A program made the position numbers and the translations under genes. The notes beneath the pieces are model-generated. The model made no database searches. It saw only the letters and a program-made list of their open reading frames with translations, and was not told the origin of the DNA. A stretch of DNA of 64,000 nt, from contig JAJPGU010000012.1 of assembly GCA_021325615.1 (NCBI GenBank), forward strand, positions 1-64,000. Reading direction: 5' to 3'. Source of the DNA: Nitrososphaerota archaeon. GTDB taxonomy: Archaea > Thermoproteota > Nitrososphaeria > Nitrososphaerales > Nitrosopumilaceae. Shown piece by piece: positions 43,930-52,549 of this stretch; position 1 is the stretch's first letter, and every line of letters begins with the position of its first letter.

Positions 43930-44973
43930 TTAGTTAAAAGTTTCTGAACTGGTTACAATTATCTTCATCGAGTCGTTTCCACGGTGTGCATACTCTAGCG
44001 CCTTTGCAGATTCCTCCAGCCCAAACCTGTGTGTGATAAGCCTCTTGACGTCCACCTTCTTTTCCTGAATGAGCTTGAAGGCTGCGTTGGTGTCCTCCTC
44101 GGAGGCCGCATAGCTTGGAGTGACCGTTATCTCCCTTGAGTAGACTTTGCTAATGTCAAGCGATAGCATGGCATCCTTTGATGGCACGCCAAAGAGCACG
44201 ACCGTCCCACCCTTCCTTACCATGTCGACAGCCTGAGAGATTGCACTCAGACTCCCCGTTGCAACTATTGCAACGTCCACGCCCCTGTTTCCAGTACTGG
44301 ACAAAACCTTCTGGACCGCCTCCGGGTCGGTCGATAGTATGGCCGACGTTACTCCAAGGCTTTTTGAAAAGCCAAGCCGGAACTCGTTGATATCCAAGCA
44401 GAAAATGTCGCTCATCCCAAAGGACTTTGCAAGCATCAAGTGCATCATTCCTGTAGGGCCTGCCCCCAAGATTGCGACCGAATCCCCTTTGCGGAACCTT
44501 GCCTTGTTCCACGCCCTCACGCAGCACGCTAGGGGTTCTATCATCGCGGCCTCTTCAAAGCTCATGCTGTCGGGCAGCTTTATCACTCCACCGTGGGCAA
44601 CGTTCCATTCCTCGACCAGAAATTCTTCGGCAAGGCCGCACGGGCTCAGGTTGGTCTCAGAGTACCTTTGACACATGGTTTCGTTTCCGTGAAGGCAGTA
44701 GTGGCAAGAGTAGCACGGGACATGGTGGTGTACAAACACCCTGTCCCCCGTCTTGAAACCCGTCGTCTCGGGACCAACCTCGGTGACCACACCTGATGGC
44801 TCGTGGCCGAGCCTCATCGAGGGCTGGCTGTACTTGCCGTAAATCTTCTCAAGGTCAGACCCGCATACACCGCAGGATCTCATCGAGACAACCAGGCCGC
44901 CCTTTACGACCTTTGGCCTCTCGACCTCCCTTATCTCTACGGCCGACGGCCCCTTGACATATGCAGCCTTCAT
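43930..44973 (-). CDS. zinc-dependent medium-chain alcohol dehydrogenase
   Basis: About 347 residues from ATG 44973 (MKAAYVKGPSAVEIREV). AAATAAC (about 45000-45006) is 26 nt upstream. The catalytic zinc site is in CGVCGSD and GHEPSG; the structural zinc Cys are in CYSCHYCLHGNETMC. The Rossmann NAD(P) site is ILGAGPTGMMHLMLAK. It resembles sorbitol, threonine or L-iditol dehydrogenases. Operon with the LsrF-like aldolase. Confidence 0.88.
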   Translation of the reverse strand: MKAAYVKGPSAVEIREVERPKVVKGGLVVSMRSCGVCGSDLEKIYGKYSQPSMRLGHEPSGVVTEVGPETTGFKTGDRVFVHHHVPCYSCHYCLHGNETMCQRYSETNLSPCGLAEEFLVEEWNVAHGGVIKLPDSMSFEEAAMIEPLACCVRAWNKARFRKGDSVAILGAGPTGMMHLMLAKSFGMSDIFCLDINEFRLGFSKSLGVTSAILSTDPEAVQKVLSSTGNRGVDVAIVATGSLSAISQAVDMVRKGGTVVLFGVPSKDAMLSLDISKVYSREITVTPSYAASEEDTNAAFKLIQEKKVDVKRLITHRFGLEESAKALEYAHRGNDSMKIIVTSSETFN

Positions 44974-45101
44974 ATCTGAAACCAAATCGGATTCCATGTT
45001 ATTTGTGTTCTCTGGTAGAACCCACCTGGGACGTCGCACGTGGAGCGGACAGCCCCCAAATGGATGGCAAATAAATAGGGCTGTTTTAGTGACAGTAAGT
45101 C

Positions 45102-45644
45102 ATGGATTTGTGGCACGACATCGAAACAGGACCGAAGGTCCCTTCGGTTGTCAATGTGATAGTCGAGATCCCAAAAGGTTCCCAGAACAAGTACGAGTAT
45201 GATAAGAAAAATAACGTCATCAAGCTGGACAGGGTGCTTTTCTCGCCATTTTATTATCCTGGAGATTATGGAATAATCCCGCAGACATATGCCGAGGACG
45301 GAGACCCTCTTGACGCCCTGGTGCTGGTTACAAACCCGACATACCCCGGAGTCCTGATAGAGGCCCGACCAATAGGCTTGCTGCGAATGAAGGATTCCAA
45401 CGAGATGGATTTCAAGGTTCTATGCGTGGCAAAGACAGATCCAAGGTATGACGACGTGAAGGATATCGGGGATGTGGAGAAACACCACCTTAAGGAAATA
45501 GCACACTTTTTTGAGACCTACAAGCAGCTTGAGGGCAAGAAGGTTGAGATTCTGGGGTGGAAGAACGCTGCGGCTGCAAAGACTGAGGTCCTAAAGTCCA
45601 TCAAACTGTACCAGAAGACCTTCAAAAAGTCATTTCTCATCTAG
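45102..45644 (+). CDS. ppa: inorganic pyrophosphatase, family I
   Basis: 180 residues. Signature [21 protein letters not shown] holds the metal-binding Asp residues; [17 protein letters not shown] and [15 protein letters not shown] complete the active site. The hexameric cytoplasmic enzyme removes pyrophosphate from biosynthetic reactions. AATAAATAGG is 26 nt upstream of ATG 45102. Confidence 0.95.
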   Translation: MDLWHDIETGPKVPSVVNVIVEIPKGSQNKYEYDKKNNVIKLDRVLFSPFYYPGDYGIIPQTYAEDGDPLDALVLVTNPTYPGVLIEARPIGLLRMKDSNEMDFKVLCVAKTDPRYDDVKDIGDVEKHHLKEIAHFFETYKQLEGKKVEILGWKNAAAAKTEVLKSIKLYQKTFKKSFLI

Positions 45645-45699
45645 AATACGAAAGCCCGATTCAAAATAGTCTTAAACCCATGAGCCACAGACTAATATC

Positions 45700-46158
45700 A
45701 TGAACGAAGGTGATACCGCGCCAGACTTTGAGCTTGCTGCAAGCGACGGAAGTACGGTGAGGCTTGGCTCCTTCAGGGGGCAAAAGAAGGTAGTCCTGTG
45801 CTTTTACCCGAAAAACCACCTGTTTGCATGCCCCTCGAAGAAAGTATTCAAGATGGCCGAGGCGACGATAAAGGCTTACCCAATGATTAAGGAGCGGGGC
45901 GCCGAACTCTTTGCCATCTCAGTCGACACTGTAGAGGACCAGAAGAAGTTTGTATCCGAATACGGCGTGCCATACCTGCACCTCAGCGACCCTACCAAGT
46001 CTGCCTGCAGGGCATATGCCGGCCTGAACATTGCAGGCCTTGCCAAGAGGTCCACGTTTGTAATCGGAAAGGATGGCAAGGTGGCAAAAATATTCCGTGA
46101 TGTCAACGTGGAGACACACGGTCAGGAAATAATGCAGGCCCTCCAAGACACTTGCTGA
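45700..46158 (+). CDS. peroxiredoxin, Bcp/PrxQ-like
   Basis: 152 residues with a thioredoxin fold: APDFELAASDGSTVRLGSFRG, VVLCFYPKNHLFACPSKKVF with peroxidatic Cys44, and a final Cys152. The usual P-x3-T-x2-C active-site motif is altered to NHLFACP, so Thr is not in its normal place. This suggests a divergent PrxQ subgroup. It reduces peroxides using thiols. Promoter AGTCTTAAAC at -26. Confidence 0.85.
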   Translation: MNEGDTAPDFELAASDGSTVRLGSFRGQKKVVLCFYPKNHLFACPSKKVFKMAEATIKAYPMIKERGAELFAISVDTVEDQKKFVSEYGVPYLHLSDPTKSACRAYAGLNIAGLAKRSTFVIGKDGKVAKIFRDVNVETHGQEIMQALQDTC

Positions 46159-46208
46159 TTCTTCCAAAATACAAAAAATTTTTAAAGATCCGAATTTAGA
46201 GTGGAACC

Positions 46209-46760
46209 GTGCTAGATCTAGTAGCGAAAAAATTGTTCCTTACGCGGGGCAAGGGCGTACACCAGGACAGGCTTACAAGCTTCGAGTACGCGTTACGCGA
46301 CGCCGGAATCGCAGGCACAAACATCGTGCTAATCTCTAGCATATTTCCGCCTGGAGCAAAACTGGTCTCAAGGGCAGAAGGGCTCAAGATGATAAGACCT
46401 GGTAGCGTCCAGTTCGTAATCTATGCAAGGAATGAGACAAATGAGCCTCACAGGCTCTGCGCGGCCTCAGTAGGCATCGCCGAGCCAAAGGACAAGACCA
46501 AATACGGATACCTTTCCGAATACCACTCGTTTGGAGAAACGGAAAAGGAGGCAGGTGAATACGCCGAGGACATTGCAGCCCAGATGCTTGCGTCGTCTCT
46601 TGGAATAGAGTTTGACGTTAACAAGAGTTGGGACGAAAAGAAACAACAATGGAAAATCTCGGGCCAGATTTACAAGACTAGGAACATCACTCAGAGTGCG
46701 GTTGGGGACCCGCAGGGAAGATGGACCACGGTCTTTGCGGCCGCAGTCCTTATCCTCTAG
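46209..46760 (+). CDS. pdaD: pyruvoyl-dependent arginine decarboxylase
   Basis: 183 residues from GTG 46209 (ATTTTTAAAG at about -26). VLISSIFPPGAK contains the Ser-Ser self-cleavage site that makes the pyruvoyl group; KLFLTRGKGVHQDRLTSFEYAL and GYLSEYHSFGETEKEAGEYAEDIA are family blocks. The enzyme makes agmatine, first step of archaeal polyamine synthesis, which feeds tRNA agmatidine modification and deoxyhypusine formation. Confidence 0.9.
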   Translation: MLDLVAKKLFLTRGKGVHQDRLTSFEYALRDAGIAGTNIVLISSIFPPGAKLVSRAEGLKMIRPGSVQFVIYARNETNEPHRLCAASVGIAEPKDKTKYGYLSEYHSFGETEKEAGEYAEDIAAQMLASSLGIEFDVNKSWDEKKQQWKISGQIYKTRNITQSAVGDPQGRWTTVFAAAVLIL

Positions 46761-47975
46761 CTATCTTCTTCTTGTAAAGAGGTATATCGCACCGCCCCCT
46801 GCAATGACAATCCCGATTATGATGTATACTGAATAGTCGGGGCTTGCGGTGGTGGGGCTTCCGGCAGATGTGTTGTTTGCGGGCGGCTGGCTTGACGGGC
46901 TCAGGGTTAGCCAAAGGCTGTTGTCGTCGACCGAGGTGGTCTTGCCAAAGAGGTATACTGAAAAAATCTGTTTTCCAAAGTCGGGGTCAAAAATCCATCC
47001 TGCCTGTGTGAGGTCGGTAGGCACCTTCTGGCCGTTCCTTTCCTCTGTTGGCAGCAAGCCCCCGCCATGAGACGTTACGGCTAGGGTATCGTGCGATACT
47101 GCAGAGACCTCCACCAGAGAGTTGAGGGGAAAGAATCCGACGTTAAAGTAGGACGACCTGTTAAGCTGGCTTACGCCGAAGAGATCAAGCGGCTTGATTG
47201 TCATCGAACCATTCTGGAGCGGGTAGAACCGCGCAACCTGCAGCTGGTAAAGCGAGGTGTTGTTGAACTGGGGCAGTATCTCAAAGGTAGTGGTAGAGTC
47301 GTTGTAGGTGGCCATCTGCTTTGCAGCATCGAAGAATCCTCCCCCTCCCCTTATCTGGTCCGGAAGCAGGATGGAAGATAGCGTGTCAAAAAGGTAGCTT
47401 GTCTTGGAATATGGAAAGGTGTAAACAACATTGATTGAGGCATTTGCATCCGGGGCCCTTGACGGACCGGGTGTAGCGGTAACCTCGTGCGGTGGAAGGG
47501 GCCTTACATATACCTGGAATGGCTGCGCGCTAATGCCAAAAGCGCTGTTTATCTTGCCAATCATCGAGTCTCCTATGGCCTGGCTTCTGTTCTCGATGTA
47601 GGAAAAATTGTGGGTATCTATCAACGACTGGTCGAGGATTGTTATGACCACGCATGATTGCCCCGGGGTGATTGCCTTGCCGTTAACGTAAAAGGCGGTG
47701 GACGCAAATACGCATTGGGGAGAATTTGTAATGCTAACCGCAGTAACGTTCTGTGCATTGTGTATGGCGTCGTCTACTGTGGTGGGCACCCGCATCTCAA
47801 GGTTGCTAACTGTTGAAAGTGTGACAAATGCACTCGTCTCATTCTGAAGGACTTTGTCGACCAACACGTGTGCTGTTTCCCGGTAGGTCGCAAGTTCGGG
47901 CTGCTGGGCGTGGGCCGGTGCCGGCACCGAAACCAAAATGCCAAGTGCCAAGACAAGGAGGAGGACATTTTTCAT
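46761..47975 (-). CDS. secreted single-anchor surface protein, unknown
   Basis: 404 residues. Signal peptide 1-23 (VLLLVLALGILVSVPAPAHA) and a C-terminal helix (about 378-400, YIIIGIVIAGGGAIYLF) followed by TRRR, so an extracellular domain held by one membrane anchor. The Asn/Thr/Ser-rich linker before the anchor (PANNTSAGSPTTASP) is probably glycosylated. The ectodomain has no family I recognise. The tail lacks the PEFG motif. Stop directly abuts the arginine decarboxylase stop. Confidence 0.75.
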   Translation of the reverse strand: MKNVLLLVLALGILVSVPAPAHAQQPELATYRETAHVLVDKVLQNETSAFVTLSTVSNLEMRVPTTVDDAIHNAQNVTAVSITNSPQCVFASTAFYVNGKAITPGQSCVVITILDQSLIDTHNFSYIENRSQAIGDSMIGKINSAFGISAQPFQVYVRPLPPHEVTATPGPSRAPDANASINVVYTFPYSKTSYLFDTLSSILLPDQIRGGGGFFDAAKQMATYNDSTTTFEILPQFNNTSLYQLQVARFYPLQNGSMTIKPLDLFGVSQLNRSSYFNVGFFPLNSLVEVSAVSHDTLAVTSHGGGLLPTEERNGQKVPTDLTQAGWIFDPDFGKQIFSVYLFGKTTSVDDNSLWLTLSPSSQPPANNTSAGSPTTASPDYSVYIIIGIVIAGGGAIYLFTRRR

Positions 47976-48007
47976 TGAATGCAGTCCTTGTTGCCGACCT
48001 ATTAAGT

Positions 48008-48163
48008 CTAACCACGTAGCTTCTCTATCTTTACGGCAAATCTCTGAAAAGGCTCCTCCTTAAAGTGCTCCTTGCAGACCAACATCGTTTCCTGGGGGTC
48101 TGGTCCACAGTCATATGTTATCAGATATTCTGGCTCGTTATTGCAGCACCTTGGGTATTTCAC
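48008..48163 (-). CDS. 51-residue zinc-binding microprotein (C-x-x-H tail)
   Basis: From GTG 48163, chosen because ATAAAATAAAATA (about 48183-48195) sits 25 nt upstream; the longer frame to 48292 reads through this promoter. Sequence MKYPRCCNNEPEYLITY... has an N-terminal Cys pair, C20 and LVCKEHFKEEPF. The C-x2-H tail is shared with 52550-52759 and, more loosely, 63333-63548. Zinc binding is inferred. Confidence 0.6.
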   Translation of the reverse strand: MKYPRCCNNEPEYLITYDCGPDPQETMLVCKEHFKEEPFQRFAVKIEKLRG

Positions 48164-48331
48164 TTGCGAAGTACTTGGGCAGATAAAATAAAATAGATTA
48201 TGGTAGGGGGTCCGGGTTTTGTTATTTGGTGTTGTCAGGTATGATATGTGGCGATTTCCGGGATCTGCGGGGCCGAAAATCGTACCGATCATTGTAACCT
48301 TTTAAATTATTGGATGACGCATTCGTAGGAC

Positions 48332-48538
48332 ATGACCACAAGACTGGCAAGCGTACTGCTAGGCATGGTTGCACTGGCAGCGATAACCGTTCTGGTTCCA
48401 CATGCTTTTGCCCAAGTCCAATATACCGACGCCGACAATCCGGTTGGCCCATTGCAGATGATGGGATGGGCTGCAGGTATTGCGACGCTCGGTGCAATGT
48501 CCGGAGTAGGTATCTGGTCTGCAGTCAGGCGCAGATAA
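48332..48538 (+). CDS. small secreted or membrane protein, 68 residues
   Basis: Signal peptide 1-27 (SVLLGMVALAAITVLVPHAFA), a short polar part VQYTDADNPVGP, then a second hydrophobic helix (about 41-64) and RRR at the end. The mature form would be a roughly 40-residue single-pass membrane peptide. CTTTTAAATTATT (about 48300-48312) is 26 nt upstream. Small subunits of membrane complexes look like this; no family recognised. Confidence 0.65.
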   Translation: MTTRLASVLLGMVALAAITVLVPHAFAQVQYTDADNPVGPLQMMGWAAGIATLGAMSGVGIWSAVRRR

Positions 48539-48625
48539 GACCATCTTTTGATCTTCTTTTTTTCTTTTTCTGGGGTGCAAGCCCGCTACCAATGGTTTAA
48601 ATTATAAGAATTTACTTCGGAAACT

Positions 48626-48691
48626 GACATCGGTTCAAACCGTAGGGGAACATGCCTGGCAGTCGAGGGCGCTTGACTGCCAGGCGCTTTT
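48626..48691 (+). ncRNA. candidate small structured RNA with terminator
   Basis: TTTAAATTATA (48596-48606) is a TATA element predicting a start near 48626. The following DNA has a small hairpin CGGT-TCAA-ACCG (48631-48642), then a perfect 11-bp stem (48654-48664 with 48675-48685) and TTTT. No coding frame fits. It could be a free small RNA of about 65 nt, or the stem may simply end flanking transcripts. Confidence 0.35.
48654..48691 (+). terminator. 11-bp stem-loop with T-run
   Basis: GCCTGGCAGTC (48654-48664) and GACTGCCAGGC (48675-48685) are exact complements with a 10-nt loop, followed by GCTTTTAA on the plus strand. It would end transcripts from the plus strand and overlaps the last codon of the convergent pepF gene. 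Confidence 0.5.
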
Positions 48692-50462
48692 AATCTAAAA
48701 CCTTTTCAAGCCTTCTTGTCTGTTCCCGGATGTAATCAAAGCCGCCTTTCCAGAACTTTTCAGTCCCTATGTCTATGCCGTGCTCCTTGAGTAGTTCCTC
48801 GGGCTTTTTAGATCCGCCAGCTGCCAATATGTCGATGTAGGTCGACGCAAAAGACTTTCCCTCCTGCTTGTACCGCTGATAGAGTGAAAGTGATAGGAGG
48901 TTCCCAAACGAGTAAGAATAGCAGTAAAAGGGAGAATGGAAAAAGTGCGGTATGCATGTCCACTCTACGCCGAAATCATGCGATACTGAAACGGATGAAC
49001 CAAACTGCTCCCTGAGGTTGCTGGCATACTGTTCTGAAATTTCCTGTACGGTGGCCCCATCGCCTATCTTCCTGTGAGCATCCATCTCAAACACAGTAAA
49101 GTATGCCTGTCTCCCAACAGTGGCGTAGAGGTCGTCCATGTGGTCAACCAATATGGTCTGCTGCTCGGGACCTGAAACCTGGTTTAGGATTTTGTCAAAA
49201 AGGAGCATCTCTGAAAAGGTGGAGGCCGTCTCTGCAAGCGGCAGCGGAGCCTCCTGGATGAAGACTGATTTGCCCGATGCCGCGATGCTGTGGATTGCAT
49301 GCCCAATCTCGTGGGCCATGGTGAAGACATCGTTTGTCCTTCCCTTGAAGTTGAGAAGGACATAGGGTGTAACTTTGGGAGAAATTGTGCTGCAAAAGGC
49401 ACCGCTCCTCTTTCCAGGACGGATCTCCGAGTCTACGTGGTTTTCAACAAAGACCCTCCTTGCAAACTCGCCCAGTTTCGGGCTGAAGTCCCCCAGGGTC
49501 TCAAGAACCATCCTTATGGCAGCGTCATACGAATAGCGTTTCTCTTCCTTCCTCTGGATTGGTGAGTAAAGGTCATACCTCCGCAGCCTCTTCATCTTCA
49601 AAAGGCTGGCCTTTAGGAGGAAAAACTTCCTGAACACGTCAGCATTTGTCCTGCAGACAGAGATGAGCGACTCGACTGTATTGTCGTCAACGTCATTCCC
49701 TATGTTCCTCACAGCGATGGGGGATGAATATCCTCTGATCTGGATGCATTCGTCCTTCCAGTTTAGCGCAATATTTTGATAAATTTCGCCGAGCACACCC
49801 TTGTTCTCATCAAACTTTGAAAGGAGAGTCTTGTAGGCTGCCTCCCTCGTAGCTGCTTTGGGGCTGCGCACAAGTAGGCTGAGCTCCTCCCTGTTGTAGG
49901 TGTGCACCCGACCGTCAATCTTTAACCTAAACTTGAACGCGTTTGTAATCTTGTCATAAATCTTGACAAGTGCAGAATGTCCTGTAACATCAAGGGTGTT
50001 TATTATCTTCTCCTCGGGCTCCGATAGGGAATACCTTGCAAGCTTCCTCTTGTGCCTGAGAAACTCTTGAAGGTCTCCCGACACCCGCATGAGCCTTGCC
50101 GCATTCCTGTCGTCCAGATGCTTCTTCCACCACTGGTCAAAGAAGAGCGTCCTGTTGTCAATCTCCGAGCCCATCTTCCTCATCCTCGTGAGAAGGGAGG
50201 TTATCTTATCTGACTGGGTGTCAGAAGAATATTCAAGCGACGCATATCCTGACACCGTGCTGAATCTCTCTATGATGTCCTCAAGGGACTGGAGCATTCC
50301 AAGAAAGTGCCTTTCAGAAACCTGCGGGGATAATCTGCTCTTGTTTTTTTCAAATGCTTCAACGCGGGACTCGATATCCTTCAGCTTTTTCCTAAAGGAT
50401 GGCGAGTCTGGGTCGGTTACAAGTTCCGTCAAATCCCACTTGCGTGGGCTGAAGCGCTGCAT
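48690..50462 (-). CDS. pepF: oligoendopeptidase F, M3 family
   Basis: 590 residues. The zinc motif HEIGHAIHS with downstream Glu in LAETASTFSEMLLFD gives the HExxH/E site of M3 peptidases. N-terminal helices (LKDIESRVEAFEKNKSRL, EYSSDTQSDKITSLLTRM) and the late block FGVEWTCIPHFFHSPFYCYSYSFGNLL match PepF. It cleaves short peptides in the cytoplasm. Start ATG 50462. Confidence 0.92.
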   Translation of the reverse strand: MQRFSPRKWDLTELVTDPDSPSFRKKLKDIESRVEAFEKNKSRLSPQVSERHFLGMLQSLEDIIERFSTVSGYASLEYSSDTQSDKITSLLTRMRKMGSEIDNRTLFFDQWWKKHLDDRNAARLMRVSGDLQEFLRHKRKLARYSLSEPEEKIINTLDVTGHSALVKIYDKITNAFKFRLKIDGRVHTYNREELSLLVRSPKAATREAAYKTLLSKFDENKGVLGEIYQNIALNWKDECIQIRGYSSPIAVRNIGNDVDDNTVESLISVCRTNADVFRKFFLLKASLLKMKRLRRYDLYSPIQRKEEKRYSYDAAIRMVLETLGDFSPKLGEFARRVFVENHVDSEIRPGKRSGAFCSTISPKVTPYVLLNFKGRTNDVFTMAHEIGHAIHSIAASGKSVFIQEAPLPLAETASTFSEMLLFDKILNQVSGPEQQTILVDHMDDLYATVGRQAYFTVFEMDAHRKIGDGATVQEISEQYASNLREQFGSSVSVSHDFGVEWTCIPHFFHSPFYCYSYSFGNLLSLSLYQRYKQEGKSFASTYIDILAAGGSKKPEELLKEHGIDIGTEKFWKGGFDYIREQTRRLEKVLD

Positions 50463-50620
50463 TTACCTCGGTTTCTAGATCCTCATTAAAATACTCTGTG
50501 GAAAAAGTCGGAGCCTACCCGTGGGAATTCTTTCAAGGATGTGATTTTCAGGACAGGTATCAAAAGTGGAAATCCTACGCGTCTCTTAAATATCAAAATC
50601 GCAAAATGTATCTGATAAGC

Positions 50621-50737
50621 ATGACAGGATGGAAGTGTTACCGTTGCAACTTGGTTTTCAAAGACAGGTCGCACGTCGAAATGCACAACGAGGTTTCACG
50701 CCACCATGCAATAGAAGTGAGGCTTGCCGAATCCTAG
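50621..50737 (+). CDS. 38-residue C2H2 zinc-finger microprotein
   Basis: From ATG 50621 (MTGWKCYRCNLVFKDRSHVEMHN...). C6-x2-C9 and H22...H28-H29 with the F/L core make one classical C2H2 finger. CTTAAATATC (50585-50594) predicts a transcript start just before 50621; ATG 50606 would add five residues. A single finger usually acts with partners. It resembles the finger at the end of the 749-1117 protein. Confidence 0.6.
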   Translation: MTGWKCYRCNLVFKDRSHVEMHNEVSRHHAIEVRLAES

Positions 50738-50813
50738 GACAAGGGATTCAATTTCGCTTTTTCGGTTCCCTTCTTTGCAAGTATTTATTTAGCCCAATTT
50801 CAGCTACCCGTTC

Positions 50814-51887
50814 GTGGATCATCATAACTTCCATGGGAAAGACATACCGCATCTTGAGATAAAGCCAAACATGGGCATCGACGACCTCGTCGAGATTTAT
50901 GCCAGCACGGGTTACAATGCCAGGCAGCTTGGCGAGGCGGCCAAACTCTTCCGAAAGATGATTGAGGACGACGCTACCATATGCCTTACGGTATCTGGGG
51001 CCATGACCCCGGTGGGGTTTGGAGGCTTGTTCAAAGCCCTGATTGAGCGCGGATTTGTTGACTGGATAATTTCTACCGGTGCAAACGTGTACCATGAGGA
51101 CCACTTTGCGTGGAACCTCCCAGTAAAGCAAGGCCATTTTGAGGTGGATGACATGGTACTTTATGAGAAGGATATTGTGAGGATTAGGGACGTTTACATC
51201 AAGGGCGAGGAAACGCTCAAGGCAGAGGACCAGATCGTACAAAAAATGTTTGAAAATTATCTTGTTGACAAGCCCTTTACCACCGCCGAGTTCTGCAACG
51301 CAATGGGGAGGTACTCAAAGACTCACTCCAAGAATCCGGAGCGCAGCTTTGTGGTAACAGCCTACGACTATGACGTGCCGGTTTACATCTCAACGCTAAA
51401 GGATTCATCGCTTGCGCTTGACCTTGCACCCCTGAGGCTTGCCAACAAGGCATACAACCTCGACTTTGTCCGGGAGATTGTGGAGCAGGCAGCAATAGTT
51501 TACAACTCAAAAAAGTCAGGAATAGTGGAGATTGGCGGGGGGGTGCCGAAGAACACGGCACAGCAGACGGGGCCACTCCTTGACCAGATACTCGGGCTTG
51601 GACACGGCGGTCAAAACTATATTATTCAGATCACTGACGCGCGTCCCGACACGGGCGGGCTTTCAGGGGCAACGCTGCAGGAGGGCAAGAGCTGGGGCAA
51701 GGTAAAGGACTCGCACGAGGATGTGATAATGGTATATACCGACGCTACGATTGCATTTCCAGTTCTCTGCCTTTATGCGCTTAGTACGGAAAAACCAAGA
51801 ACGCCCAAGCGACTCTACAAGAAGCTAGGGCAGTACTATGATGACCTGTCAAGGGCTTATTTTGCAAATAGAGAAAATAAAAAATAA
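50814..51887 (+). CDS. deoxyhypusine synthase-like protein, divergent
   Basis: 357 residues from GTG 50814, with TATTTATTTAG at -26. The DHS fold is recognisable: LTVSGAMTPVGFGGLFKALIERGFVDWIISTGANVYHED, IVEIGGGVPKNT, and the active-site Lys block TGGLSGATLQEGKSWGKV. It lacks the EFDGS of the canonical enzyme at 20598-21536. Related proteins include homospermidine-synthase-like and agmatine-using forms. The real substrate is open, but polyamine transfer to or from agmatine/spermidine is plausible. Confidence 0.82.
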   Translation: MDHHNFHGKDIPHLEIKPNMGIDDLVEIYASTGYNARQLGEAAKLFRKMIEDDATICLTVSGAMTPVGFGGLFKALIERGFVDWIISTGANVYHEDHFAWNLPVKQGHFEVDDMVLYEKDIVRIRDVYIKGEETLKAEDQIVQKMFENYLVDKPFTTAEFCNAMGRYSKTHSKNPERSFVVTAYDYDVPVYISTLKDSSLALDLAPLRLANKAYNLDFVREIVEQAAIVYNSKKSGIVEIGGGVPKNTAQQTGPLLDQILGLGHGGQNYIIQITDARPDTGGLSGATLQEGKSWGKVKDSHEDVIMVYTDATIAFPVLCLYALSTEKPRTPKRLYKKLGQYYDDLSRAYFANRENKK

Positions 51888-51904
51888 AAATGAAAATAGA
51901 GGAT

Positions 51905-52477
51905 CTAGAGTTTTAGTAGTCCTCTAGACTTTGAGGTGAAAATGACGACACTAATGATTGCTAGAACAAGGACTAGTGAAGCCACTGGACCAAATTCTGG
52001 AACTGTCTGGTTGCCAGTGCTGTTAGTGTTGTTCATTGGCATTCCAGTCATGTTGCCGGCACTCGTCGGAGGTGCTGCAGCTGCTGCTCCTACAATAATC
52101 TGCCCGGTCATCCAAGGATGTACCATGCAGAAGTAGTTGTATGTGCCCGCAGTTGTGAATGCGGGGCTCGTGAATGTACCACCTGCCTTGATCAGGCTGC
52201 TGTCCCAGACAGTACCTGTCTGGTTGTCTGATGGTTGTCCACTTGTTGCAGTGTGCCCAACAGTGTCAGCATTTGTCCATGTGACTGTGTCACCGACGGC
52301 AACGTGTGCCACGTCTGGATTGAAGCAATTGTTTGCAGCGGCACAAGCCTTGCTTGTATCGCTTGCACCCTTGCTAATCGTCACTTGGACGTTTGCTGCA
52401 AAGGCTGGTTGAGCCATTGCAAGGATAGCAACTATAGCCAAAACTCCAAATAGTGCGCCTATTGGTTTTGACATCAT
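51905..52477 (-). CDS. plastocyanin-like blue copper protein with PEFG-CTERM anchor
   Basis: 190 residues from ATG 52477; TTTATAAT on the minus strand (about 52501-52508) is 27 nt upstream, so TTG 52492 is less likely. Signal peptide 1-28. The copper site is H75 (VGHTA), C117, H120 and M123 in YFCMVHPWM. A Gly/Ala/Asn linker leads to VPEFGPVAS (PEFG 160-163), a hydrophobic helix and a basic end: a complete PEFG-CTERM signal. It is likely an extracellular electron carrier of ammonia oxidation, processed by the archaeosortase at 11799. Confidence 0.92.
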   Translation of the reverse strand: MMSKPIGALFGVLAIVAILAMAQPAFAANVQVTISKGASDTSKACAAANNCFNPDVAHVAVGDTVTWTNADTVGHTATSGQPSDNQTGTVWDSSLIKAGGTFTSPAFTTAGTYNYFCMVHPWMTGQIIVGAAAAAPPTSAGNMTGMPMNNTNSTGNQTVPEFGPVASLVLVLAIISVVIFTSKSRGLLKL

Positions 52478-52549
52478 CGGTTTTTTTGACAAGGCAGGGC
52501 ATTATAAAGGTGGCTCTGATAACTCTAGCGACCAAAAAAGGGAACTTGT

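Noticed and set aside
46761-47975. PEFG-CTERM assignment for the anchored surface protein
   Set aside because: It has a C-terminal helix and basic tail, but the residues before the helix are SPDYSVY and not PEFG.
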